A stretch of DNA of 64,000 nt, from NCBI GenBank assembly GCA_964393625.1, contig CAYMUT010000026.1:11562-75561 (forward strand), read 5' to 3'. Made by a program: the position numbers and the translations under genes. Shown piece after piece: positions 46,022 to 54,117 of the stretch. Below the pieces are notes generated by a model. It did no database searches and was not told where the DNA came from. It worked only from the letters and a program-made list of their open reading frames with translations. Origin of the DNA: UBA4421 sp964393625 (GTDB lineage Bacteria; Pseudomonadota; Gammaproteobacteria; Pseudomonadales; Azotimanducaceae). Each line of letters starts with the position of its first letter. The stretch's first letter is position 1.

Positions 46022-47569
46022 TTAGCAGCCATCTGAGGAGAGAGCTGCGGAGACCCGAGCCTTCAGCTCGGCCATGGTAGTCGGCTTGGAGACCGCGCCG
46101 ATGAATCCGTGCGCGGCGGGGTCGGCGACGACGGGGGCATTATTGTAGCCGGTGACCACCAGGGCCTTCACCTCCGGCTCGACCTCCCGCAGGTGCTCGA
46201 TCGTCCACAGGCCGTCGTGCCCGCCTACGATGGTCAGGTCAAGGATGACCAGGTCGATGGGTTTGCCCGCGGCCCGGGCGGCCAGGTAAGTGTCCAGGCA
46301 CTCCTGGCCGTGGCCGCTCTCCGCCACCTCGTGGCCGAGGTTCTTGAGCATCGAGACCAGCACCCGCCGGACCATGTCGTCGTCGTCCATGACCAGGACG
46401 CGCCCCTGAACCGAGTGCAATTCTTCCGGGGCCTCGGCGGGCTCTTGCCGGGCCTCACCCTCGACAGACTCGAGGCAGATGCGGCACTCCGTGCCCACGC
46501 CCACCTCGCTCCGGACTTCGAGCGTTCCGCCATGCCGGCTGACAATGGCGTAGCTACTGGTCAGGCCCAGACCATTGCCCGAATCCTTCGTCGTGTAGTA
46601 CGGCTCGAAGATCTGCTCGAGCTGGTCGGGAGGGATGCCCTCGCCCTCGTCGCGGATTATGACCATGACCCCCGGCCTGCCGCTGGCCGTCGTTGTGGAG
46701 CGCACCTGGCCTGTGACCCGCCCGCCAGCGGGCATCGCGTCGATGGCGTTGAGAATGAGGTTGTTGAGGACCTGGTGCATCTGGGAGGCGTCGACATCAA
46801 CCAGGCCGACGTCGTTGTCCACCTCGACCATGCCCACCACGCCGGAGCCCCGCACGTACAACTCGAACGCCTCGCGGACGATCTCGTCCAGCCGCTCGTG
46901 GCGGCGCTTGGGTGCGCCTCCCTTGCTGAAGGCCAGCATCTGCTTGGCAATCTCGGCCGCCTGGGTACAAGCCCGCGTGGCGTGCTCCAGGTCCTGCAGG
47001 CTCTGCGAGTCGCTCTGCATCCTCAACTGGACCAACTCGAGGTTGCCCAGCACCACCGCGAGGAGGTTGTTGAAGTCGTGGGCGAGGCCGCCGGCCAGGC
47101 GTCCGATCGACTCCAGGCGCTGGGCCCGGATGCGCTCGATCTCGAGCTGCTGCCGGTTGGTCACGTCCTCCAGGATGCCGACGATCTCCTCTTCTTCCCC
47201 AGCGACCCGCCGCAGGCGCGCGTCCACGAGGCGGACCTCGCCGGTCTCGTCCATGACGCGGAGGATTCGGTTCGCGCCGGGATGGTCACCGTCCGCGCCC
47301 ATCAGTTGAGCAAGCTTGCCGTGGTCCTCGGGGTGCAGGAACGTCGAGAGCCCCATACCCACGGAGCCGAGCGGATCCAGGCCGAAGCGCTCCCGCCAGG
47401 CACCGTTAACGTAAAGGATGGAACCGGTCGCAGACAGGCGCACGACCACGTCCGGCAGGTCGTCAAGGAGCTCCTGGTAGCGCTGCTCCGATTGGGCCAG
47501 CCGCTCGACCAGGCGATGATTTGCGAGTGTCGCGAGGTCAAGCTTGTCCAGCTCGTTCCGCTCGGTCAT
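46022..47569 (-). CDS. Soluble hybrid sensor histidine kinase/response regulator (PAS-HisKA-HATPase-REC)
   Basis: A 515-residue cytoplasmic hybrid kinase without membrane helices. A PAS domain spans residues ~25-140 (YQELLDDLPDVVVRLSATGSILYVNGAW). The phosphorylatable His164 is in GGLAHDFNN. The ATPase boxes are NLILNAIDAM (N), DEGEGIP (G1), EPYYTTKDSGNGLGL (F/G2). A C-terminal receiver (about 393-510) has the acidic pocket MDDDDMV, the phospho-aspartate in LVILDLTI and Lys in VSKP. Its ATG overlaps the stop of the upstream isochorismatase-like gene (TGATG). Base composition is much more GC-rich than the flanking genes, with strong CTG/CTC, GAG and AAG use, which suggests transfer. Target and signal unknown. 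Confidence 0.9.
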   Translation of the reverse strand: MTERNELDKLDLATLANHRLVERLAQSEQRYQELLDDLPDVVVRLSATGSILYVNGAWRERFGLDPLGSVGMGLSTFLHPEDHGKLAQLMGADGDHPGANRILRVMDETGEVRLVDARLRRVAGEEEEIVGILEDVTNRQQLEIERIRAQRLESIGRLAGGLAHDFNNLLAVVLGNLELVQLRMQSDSQSLQDLEHATRACTQAAEIAKQMLAFSKGGAPKRRHERLDEIVREAFELYVRGSGVVGMVEVDNDVGLVDVDASQMHQVLNNLILNAIDAMPAGGRVTGQVRSTTTASGRPGVMVIIRDEGEGIPPDQLEQIFEPYYTTKDSGNGLGLTSSYAIVSRHGGTLEVRSEVGVGTECRICLESVEGEARQEPAEAPEELHSVQGRVLVMDDDDMVRRVLVSMLKNLGHEVAESGHGQECLDTYLAARAAGKPIDLVILDLTIVGGHDGLWTIEHLREVEPEVKALVVTGYNNAPVVADPAAHGFIGAVSKPTTMAELKARVSAALSSDGC

Positions 47570-48174
47570 CAGGTGGCGGTTTCGGCGATCACTTCACCGC
47601 TGGTCCGCACTCTCGCGAACAGGGGGAAAACCGTCTCACAGAAGAAGTCCTGCTCGACGGCGGTCCGGCTGGAGGTGCAGTCCGAGAGGATCGTCACCTC
47701 GAACCCTGTCTGGAAGGCGTGCAGGGCGGTTGCATTGATGCAGATCGAGGTGACGCAGCCAAGGATAAGCACCGACTTGACGCCTCGGTCCTTGAGCATC
47801 GACTCCAGCTCGGTCTGCCCGAAGGCGTTGAAGCCCAACTTGCCGCGGACCTCCTCGATGCGGTCGCCGTAGGCCGTGATCTCGTCGATGGTTTCGGCTC
47901 CGGGAGTGCCCTTCTTGAAGGCCTCGGCGTTGCGGATCGTCTCGAGGATGCCAATGGTGTTCTCGAGCTCCGAGTAGTCCGCGCTGAACACGAGCGGGGT
48001 CCGCACCATGGTCATATCGGTTTCCTTGAACGCGTCGATCACCTCGAGGGTGTGTTCCAGGGTCCCGTTGTTCTGCAGCGACTCCTCGACGACCGAGTAC
48101 AGGATGCCCCCTGGGTCAAAGTAGTCCCGCTGGTAGCCGATCAGCAGGAGGGCCGTGGAGCTGGGTTCGATCAT
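47569..48174 (-). CDS. Isochorismatase-like cysteine hydrolase with substituted catalytic Asp
   Basis: About 201 residues with the isochorismatase fold. The strand that normally carries the catalytic aspartate (VDxQxDF in nicotinamidases) reads LLLIGYQRDYFDPGG, with Gly at that position. The lysine region EVRGKLGFNAFGQTEL and the cysteine region LILGCVTSICINATALHAF look conserved, followed by FEVTILSDCTSS. It could be an atypical hydrolase or a binding subunit. It is translationally coupled to the hybrid kinase downstream. The ATG at 48174 starts the fold; the TTG at 48249 would add 25 unlike residues. It shares the high-GC composition of the kinase gene. Confidence 0.82.
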   Translation of the reverse strand: MIEPSSTALLLIGYQRDYFDPGGILYSVVEESLQNNGTLEHTLEVIDAFKETDMTMVRTPLVFSADYSELENTIGILETIRNAEAFKKGTPGAETIDEITAYGDRIEEVRGKLGFNAFGQTELESMLKDRGVKSVLILGCVTSICINATALHAFQTGFEVTILSDCTSSRTAVEQDFFCETVFPLFARVRTSGEVIAETAT

Positions 48175-48583
48175 CGGTTCGCGGACTCGTGAGGTTGTCG
48201 GCGAGGCACCGGCCTGGGCGTCGGTCTTGCTTCCGCGCCTGTTCGCCAACGCACTTCTACCAAGTTCAACGCCATCGGCTGCCTGCCCTTATGGTATGGC
48301 TTTCATCCTCGGACAGACTACGCTTTTTAGGTTCTAGATGCTAGATGTGGGCCCGCAAATCAGGGCACTCGCTTACGTGGAAGAACTACCCAACAGATGC
48401 AGGCGAAGATCGGCGAGCTGGCCATGGCAGCGTCATATAGAGCGCGTCAACCATCGCCCTTCATTTATCAACCATTAGAGCGCGTCAACCATCGCTCCTT
48501 CATTTGTCAACCGTTTGCGTAGTCCAACGTTGTTTCTCTGAACGCAACGCAATTGTGCGTTCGTACACTTGGGAGACAAAGTT
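48175..48583. other. Gene-poor spacer between the high-GC block and the heme protein gene
   Basis: No convincing gene. Composition changes here from the high-GC kinase block to AT-richer DNA. It contains a short direct repeat (CTAGATG twice near 48336-48350), a stretch at about 48388-48432 that could be a worn transposase remnant (weak), and the 38/39-bp tandem repeat listed separately. A promoter for the gene at 48584 should lie in the last ~80 bases, but I see no clear -35/-10 pair. Confidence 0.6.
48439..48515 (+). repeat. 38/39-bp imperfect tandem repeat
   Basis: Copy 1 (48439-48476) and copy 2 (48477-48515) both begin AGAGCGCGTCAACCATCGC and continue with CTTCATTTRTCAACCRTT, differing by a one-base insertion and a few substitutions. 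The pair lies about 70-145 bases upstream of the heme protein gene, in the spacer next to the high-GC block. Confidence 0.9.
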
Positions 48584-50158
48584 ATGTTTACAGTCACGGT
48601 TTCACGACCATTCTTAACGGTGTTGCTTATGCTGGTCATGGCGAGCATGCCGACTAGTGCATTTTCACAACCAATGCAAGCATGTCCGGTTTTGCTTAAC
48701 CCCGATATTGATTCCCGCCGCTCACTCATGGTTACCGAGGTTAACGTTGTCAGTAATGCGATATCACTTGGCGAAGTGATGGATAAACTCGTTGCCGATA
48801 GTGGTGTTGCGAACCTCACCAAACGACGCCTGTGGGCGCAGTGGTGGGATACTCAAAACCAGGCACCGGGTCTGGGCCTGGGGCCCAATTGCGATGACCA
48901 CGTCAACGCCAGCGGCCAGGCCTTGCTGAACGATTTTCCCCTTGATTGCCCACGTAATGAAGGCAGTGAAATAACCCATAATCCCTTCAATTCCAATCAG
49001 CCAGGTTTTTACTATCCTATTGCCCTGGTCAACCGCTTGGACCTGGCGGCGGAGGATGGTGCTCACTGTGGTGAGTATCGGGTGATTTTTGCCCGCGACC
49101 CGCAGGGAGGGGAAGGGCGGAATTTGCTGATATTCGAGGCCGTGTTGCCCAATCCGAAGCCCGGTTGCGGCATCGATGGCTGTCGGGACATCGCCAATTT
49201 CTGGGCACGGCTGTCCGGAATTGCAGATCCGGCAACCCGTGCACGAATGCTGCATGATTTTTATTTCGAAGGTTTACCCGCAGCGGGCGTTGAGCCAGTG
49301 ATACACGCCAGACATTTTGGTCGTGGTGCAGGCCAGATCAGGACTAACCAGTTCATGACCGGACCCAATCCGATGGAATGGCAACTGCGGGAATTCAAGC
49401 TGGCGCTGGTCCCCACCCCTGATAACAGTGTGCAGCCGGGCAATTTGCTCTTTGTTCCGGTAACCACCAAGGGCACGCCGTGGGGCGGGCTGTTTAATCG
49501 GGCATCAGGACACGCCCAGACCGCGCCGTTCATGCGGCATTTTATTACCCAACTCGATGAGCTGGATCAAAATGGAGTTACGCAGATTTCCTTTTCCGTT
49601 CCAAATAGTTTCAACAGCGGACAAAGTACCGAGAATTTTTTCTCGGAAAGTGATTACCCTACACACTTTGATCCGAACGGGCTCTTCGCCAGGGCAATCC
49701 AGGCGCGCCTCAACCGTCTCAACAGCACCCTGGCCCCCGACGACGTGGTTCGCCGTGCCAGAACCCAGAATTGCGCGGGCTGCCACCAGCTAAGCAATAA
49801 TGACAACATTGGCAATGGTTTGGTGTGGCCGGCATCACTGAATTTCGTGCACGTGCATGAACAACTGACTGAAACCCTTAATGGTACCGAGCATTTTCGG
49901 ATTTCACCGGCGCTAAACGATGAGTTTCTGCCCCACCGTGAGCGGGTCTTCGAAGCTTATCTGGGCAAAGATTGCGTACCATGCCAGCTGCCGCTTACCG
50001 GCCCCGGATGGGCTGGCGCCGGCACGCCGGCGATGTCGCCTATCCCCCTCCCTGAAGACAGCCGGGTAACGCTCGGCTCATGGGTCGATCTGCTTGACGC
50101 CGAACTCAAGAGCGGCTGGCCAGATGACACCCTCGGCGGCCCTGCCCCCACGCACTAG
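48584..50158 (+). CDS. Exported protein with a C-terminal heme-c motif, uncharacterised family
   Basis: A 524-residue protein with a signal peptide (FLTVLLMLVMASMPTSAFSQ). Most of it has no recognised domain, but blocks such as YYPIALVNRLDLAAEDGAHCGEYRVIFARD, NFWARLSGIADPATRARMLHDFYFEGL and MEWQLREFKLA are shared with uncharacterised proteins of myxobacteria and gammaproteobacteria. Residues 397-401 are CAGCH, a c-type heme attachment site, followed by a possible helix. It probably acts in periplasmic redox chemistry. The ATG at 48584 follows GGGAGACAAAG; an in-frame TTG at 48569 is less likely. Activity unknown. Confidence 0.75.
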   Translation: MFTVTVSRPFLTVLLMLVMASMPTSAFSQPMQACPVLLNPDIDSRRSLMVTEVNVVSNAISLGEVMDKLVADSGVANLTKRRLWAQWWDTQNQAPGLGLGPNCDDHVNASGQALLNDFPLDCPRNEGSEITHNPFNSNQPGFYYPIALVNRLDLAAEDGAHCGEYRVIFARDPQGGEGRNLLIFEAVLPNPKPGCGIDGCRDIANFWARLSGIADPATRARMLHDFYFEGLPAAGVEPVIHARHFGRGAGQIRTNQFMTGPNPMEWQLREFKLALVPTPDNSVQPGNLLFVPVTTKGTPWGGLFNRASGHAQTAPFMRHFITQLDELDQNGVTQISFSVPNSFNSGQSTENFFSESDYPTHFDPNGLFARAIQARLNRLNSTLAPDDVVRRARTQNCAGCHQLSNNDNIGNGLVWPASLNFVHVHEQLTETLNGTEHFRISPALNDEFLPHRERVFEAYLGKDCVPCQLPLTGPGWAGAGTPAMSPIPLPEDSRVTLGSWVDLLDAELKSGWPDDTLGGPAPTH

Positions 50159-50313
50159 TGTGGGTGTGCAGGGTTCAGGAAAGGAGACTGGGGTTGCCGG
50201 AGATCTCGGCAACTCCACTGCGGCTGATGAATTGCCAACCACCAGTTACGCTTCGCTGCTCTCCAGAAGGATCACTACGCCCTGAGCCACCGGCCACAAA
50301 AAGGTCGCAAACA

Positions 50314-50772
50314 ATGAGCGACTACAGACAAGCGGCAGCAGACGAAATCAATCAGCCCCAGCGCATGACGGGAAGTTAGTGCTTTTCGCCGGGGCGGGTC
50401 TAGCGAGGCGCCAACTCTTACTTCCCTCCTGGCGCGAGCTCCTGGTGGGTATTCTGGTCGATATCAACTCAGCGTACCCTCTCGACTTCTTCCTGCAACG
50501 AACGGGTAATTTGAATCTTCCGAACATTGTTACCAGAGGACTACAACAACTACTCCATTCGCCACAAGTACGTTTTTTCAAAGTTGCTGGTGTACTTAGC
50601 GGACCACCCAGTATTGTTCGTAGGATACAGTCTTTCAGATCCTGGCATTGTTGAGTTGATTGTCGAAACGGAACGATTCGACGGGGCCTACCAGGCGTCC
50701 CCGCAAAAAAATCGGCTTCGAAATCGGTGCAAAAACCATGCTTGCCAAATCACTAATGACCGGCTTCTTTAG
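50314..50772 (+). pseudogene. Remnant of a SIR2-like domain gene (possible defence gene)
   Basis: Two halves of a SIR2-like (STK/ThsA-type NADase-like) protein are visible in different frames. The N-terminal piece KLVLFAGAGLARRQLLLPSWRELLVGIL near 50372-50456 matches the nucleotide-binding FxGAGxS start of the family. The C-terminal piece from about 50531, LPEDYNNYSIRHKYVFSKLLVYLADHPVLFVGYSLSDPGIVELI, matches the family's DY..Y and FxGYSLxDPxI motifs. The ~100-200 residues normally between them are missing, and the start (ATG 50314, MSDYRQAAADEINQ) is out of frame with the rest. SIR2-like proteins of this type are common in phage-defence systems. No intact partner gene is present. Confidence 0.72.
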
Positions 50773-50921
50773 CTTGCTGGCAGAGGTCACAACCAATCAT
50801 TCCCTTTCGTCGCCTCGACTACGACCCCAAGATTGATTAGTCTGCAAACGCGAAGATGAGCCGAACGTTTACAGGAGCCTTTCCGGGCGACTGGGCGAAC
50901 ATTCATTAGGGAGGACAATGC

Positions 50922-51665
50922 ATGGACCCCGATAGCGCCTTAGTTCTCAAGGTTTTTTCAGCGGCGCTGATATTTGCGGTCGGTGCGGCTGGTGCGTATT
51001 CGGCGGTAAAGATTCAAGGCTCCGGACGCAGCAATCTTCTGAGCGTCGGAAACTGTATCGCCGGTGGCGTGTTTATTGGCGCCGGGTTAATTCATACGCT
51101 TGCGGACTCTGCATCGCTTTACGGCACGCTATTTCCGAACCTGGATTTTCCAGTATGGGCAGCGACCGCCGGGCTGACCGTGGTGCTGCTGCTGTGGATT
51201 GACCACCGACTCAGCAGCTCGAGTACCAGCGACAATGCAAGCACTTTTGCTCTATTTATTGTCCTTTCCCTTCACTCACTGATTGCCGGAATGGCGCTGG
51301 GTGTTGAGGATCATCCGGCGCAGTCGGTCGCGATACTGGTTGCTATTCTAGCCCATAAAGGTAGCGCTGCATTTGCACTCGGGCTTCGAACCGCGAAAGG
51401 AAAGTACTGGCCCCAAATGTTCGGATTCGCACTGATGACGCCCATCGGTGTCTTACTCGGCGCCGCAATGGCCGCAACGCTTAAAGGGAATTCAAGTCTG
51501 TATTTCGAAGCGGTATTTGACTCTGTTGCTGCAGGAACATTTCTCTACGTCGCACTCTGCGAGATCTTGCCTCGCGAGATGAGTCAAGCCAGGAACTGTA
51601 CGGGTTTAGCCGCGAGTGCGTTAGCGGGACTGCTTCTGATGGCCCTGCTCGCTCTTTACACTTAA
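50922..51665 (+). CDS. ZIP-family metal transporter
   Basis: A 247-residue ZIP permease with about eight hydrophobic helices. TM4 carries the metal-binding HSLIAGMALG and TM5 AILAHKGSAAFALG, the family's histidine-containing core. The long variable loop between TM3 and TM4 is short and Ser-rich (SSSSTSDNAST). ZIPs import divalent metals such as zinc, iron or manganese. The ATG at 50922 follows TAGGGAGG. It stands alone between the SIR2 remnant and a carotenoid oxygenase; a supply of iron for the latter is only speculation. Confidence 0.88.
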   Translation: MDPDSALVLKVFSAALIFAVGAAGAYSAVKIQGSGRSNLLSVGNCIAGGVFIGAGLIHTLADSASLYGTLFPNLDFPVWAATAGLTVVLLLWIDHRLSSSSTSDNASTFALFIVLSLHSLIAGMALGVEDHPAQSVAILVAILAHKGSAAFALGLRTAKGKYWPQMFGFALMTPIGVLLGAAMAATLKGNSSLYFEAVFDSVAAGTFLYVALCEILPREMSQARNCTGLAASALAGLLLMALLALYT

Positions 51666-51800
51666 TTGGCATTTAGCCCAACCGGCACCCTCATCAATAC
51701 GCCAAGACCCCCCACCAAATCAGGCCTGTGGGTCTGGCAACTCCCCTCGTCTGGCGTATAGTTACCCGCTCGATATTGCATTACCTACTGGAGGTGCCAT

Positions 51801-53147
51801 ATGGCAGCCGTACTCGACGAAACGCCCTCACATCTGCGCGGCAATGGTCGCCCGGTTTCTGAAGAACATACTCTGGTCGATCTCGCGGTTAAAGGCTCTA
51901 TACCCGAGGGCTTAAATGGGCGCTATTTGCGCAACGGCGCGAACCCGTTTACCGGCACCAGCCCTCACCCGTTCTTTGGTGACGGCATGATTCACGGTAT
52001 TCGCCTGCGCGATGGCAAGGCTGAGTGGTATCGCAATCGCTACGTACAGACGCCCTTCGTCAAAGGAGAGGTTGGCGAGGGTTTAGATCTCAACGTGTTG
52101 ATGGACATGACCTGCTCAAAGGCCAACACACATGTTGTCGGCCATGCGGGAAAAATCCTGGCGCTTGAGGAAGGCCACTTTCCATTCGTATTGGATGGCG
52201 AACTGGGCACTGTGGGAGCGACGGATTTTGATGGCGTGCTGAGCGGATCATTTACGGCGCACCCGAAAATCTGCCCGGTGACTGACGAGTTGTTGGCGTT
52301 TGGTTATTCCGCCATGGAGCCTTATCTGCGTTACTTGCGCGTCTCTGCCGATGGTGCGCTTGTGCAGACGGAAAACATTACGGTGGGCGGCCCTACCATG
52401 ATGCATGACTTCAATGTGACCGAAAACTACGTGATCTTCATGGACTTGCCCGCCTGCTTCAATATGGAGTTGGCGATGAGTGGTGACATGCCTATTCGGT
52501 GGGATGACGACTATCCGGCGCGGTTGGGGGTAATGCCGCGCAACGGCACAGATGATCAGGTCACCTGGTATGAAATCAATCCCTGCTATGTGTTCCATCC
52601 CATGAATTCTTATGAAGAAGGCGACAAGATTATTCTCGATGTGGCTCGCTTCCCCTATATGTGGAGAGAGTCGGCGGTGGACTTCCCCAATCCTGATCTA
52701 TGGCGCTGGGTCATCGACACCAGGAGCGGCAAGGTGAGCGAAGAGCAAATCGACGATCGAGCCGCAGAATTTCCACGGGTTGCGGACCATGTCATCGGGC
52801 TGAAGCACCGGTATGGCTATATGATGGGCATGTCTGGCATGACAGACGACCCCAGCGATGCGCTGGGCAGCATTCTTAAATACGATCGCGATACGGGTGT
52901 TCGCAACGATATCGAGTTTGGCAAAGGTCGGATCTGCGGCGAACCCGTATTTGTGCCCAACGAGAATGCTCAAGGCGAAGACGATGGGTATCTCATGACC
53001 TATGTTTATGATGCCGGTCGAGATGCCAGCAGCTTTGTCATCATGGATGCTCAATCTATGGACAATGAGCCGGTAGCAGAGGTGGAATTACCCCGCATTC
53101 CTAATGGCTTTCATGGCAGTTGGGTGCCTGCCAGCGTAGCTGACTGA
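51801..53147 (+). CDS. Carotenoid oxygenase family protein, copy 3
   Basis: A 448-residue member more divergent than copies 1 and 2. Iron-ligand contexts are FTAHPKICP, MMHDFNVTENY, VFHPMNSYEEGD and NGFHGSW; YLRNGANPFTG and HPFFGDGMIHG are near the N-terminus. There is no signal peptide. It cleaves conjugated C=C bonds with O2. The ATG has an excellent CTGGAGGTGCC site upstream. It ends convergently with the epoxide hydrolase gene, four bases apart, and both stop codons are in one 10-bp palindrome. Confidence 0.92.
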   Translation: MAAVLDETPSHLRGNGRPVSEEHTLVDLAVKGSIPEGLNGRYLRNGANPFTGTSPHPFFGDGMIHGIRLRDGKAEWYRNRYVQTPFVKGEVGEGLDLNVLMDMTCSKANTHVVGHAGKILALEEGHFPFVLDGELGTVGATDFDGVLSGSFTAHPKICPVTDELLAFGYSAMEPYLRYLRVSADGALVQTENITVGGPTMMHDFNVTENYVIFMDLPACFNMELAMSGDMPIRWDDDYPARLGVMPRNGTDDQVTWYEINPCYVFHPMNSYEEGDKIILDVARFPYMWRESAVDFPNPDLWRWVIDTRSGKVSEEQIDDRAAEFPRVADHVIGLKHRYGYMMGMSGMTDDPSDALGSILKYDRDTGVRNDIEFGKGRICGEPVFVPNENAQGEDDGYLMTYVYDAGRDASSFVIMDAQSMDNEPVAEVELPRIPNGFHGSWVPASVAD

Positions 53148-53151
53148 CCGG

Positions 53152-54117
53152 TCAACTCAGTTCAGCGAGGAATTCCAGCAGCTTCCCGTTCACCTGTTCG
53201 GGCGCTTCCTGCTGAGTCCAGTGACCGATACCAGGTATCAGCTCGTTGATACGCAGGTCTCTGACATGATCGGGCATGGCCTGCAGCGCCTGAGCCGCCA
53301 TCATGATCACGCCATCTTTGTCTCCGGCCAGAAACATGGCCGGCTGGTGGATCCCGGTCGGCGCGCCTTCCGTTAACTGCCAGGTCAGGTCATGGTTACG
53401 GTAATAGTTCAGCGGGCCCCGCATGCCGGATCGAGTGAACTCGCCGGTGTAGAAATCGAGATCCGCCTCGGTCAACCATTCCGGCATACCCTCAGGCTCC
53501 GGCATGTCAGAAAACATGTCGTCGTCCGGTCCTTTCTGCGGCATGGCAGAAAGGTCAGCCTGGCCTGAACCCATCACCAGAAATTTCTTCAGGCACATAC
53601 GCAGATCACCTTCGATCTCGGCTTCGGCCACACCTGGTTCAAAGAAATACAGCTGGTAAAAAAACTGCCCCTTGAACAGCTCGCGCATGGCCGGCATCGG
53701 CTGGACCGGCGAGCGCGGTGAAAACGGCACCGACAGGGCACCCACAGCCCGCACCCGCTCCGGGTAGTGCAACGCGCAACCCCAGGCCGTTGGCGCGCCC
53801 CAGTCATGGCCAATCACTACCGCGGTTTCATAGCCCAGGGCAGGGATCAGGCCAATGACGTCCTTCATTACCTCAACCTGGTTATAGGCTTCTATGTCAT
53901 GGGGCTTATCGCTTTTACCGTAGCCTCGCATATCCGGGGCGACGGCATGGAAACCAGCCTCAGCCAGGGGCGCGAACTGGTGCCGCCAGGAATACCAGGA
54001 CTCCGGAAAACCATGCAGCATGAGCACCAGCGGCGCATCATGCGCGCCCTGCTCAGCAATATTGAGTTCAATACCATTGGTGGCGATTCGCCGCTGTGTA
54101 ATCTCGTTCAGACTCAT
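53152..54117 (-). CDS. Alpha/beta hydrolase, epoxide-hydrolase-like
   Basis: A 321-residue protein close to the soluble epoxide hydrolase/haloalkane dehalogenase group. The oxyanion loop HGFPESWYSWRHQ, the nucleophile elbow VIGHDWGAPTAW with Asp as catalytic residue, a cap region with tyrosines (FYQLYFFE, LNYYRNHD) and the C-terminal GIGHWTQQEAPEQV histidine are all present. It opens epoxides by water addition. Its ATG overlaps the stop of the upstream D-aminoacylase-like gene (ATGA), so it is coupled to it. Confidence 0.88.
   Translation of the reverse strand: MSLNEITQRRIATNGIELNIAEQGAHDAPLVLMLHGFPESWYSWRHQFAPLAEAGFHAVAPDMRGYGKSDKPHDIEAYNQVEVMKDVIGLIPALGYETAVVIGHDWGAPTAWGCALHYPERVRAVGALSVPFSPRSPVQPMPAMRELFKGQFFYQLYFFEPGVAEAEIEGDLRMCLKKFLVMGSGQADLSAMPQKGPDDDMFSDMPEPEGMPEWLTEADLDFYTGEFTRSGMRGPLNYYRNHDLTWQLTEGAPTGIHQPAMFLAGDKDGVIMMAAQALQAMPDHVRDLRINELIPGIGHWTQQEAPEQVNGKLLEFLAELS

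Noticed and set aside
46109..47872. A 587-codon open frame on the plus strand opposite the histidine kinase
   Set aside because: It is an antisense shadow caused by the high GC of the kinase and isochorismatase genes; it is rich in His, Asp and Val repeats, matches no family, and the opposite strand has perfect PAS/HisKA/HATPase/REC motifs.
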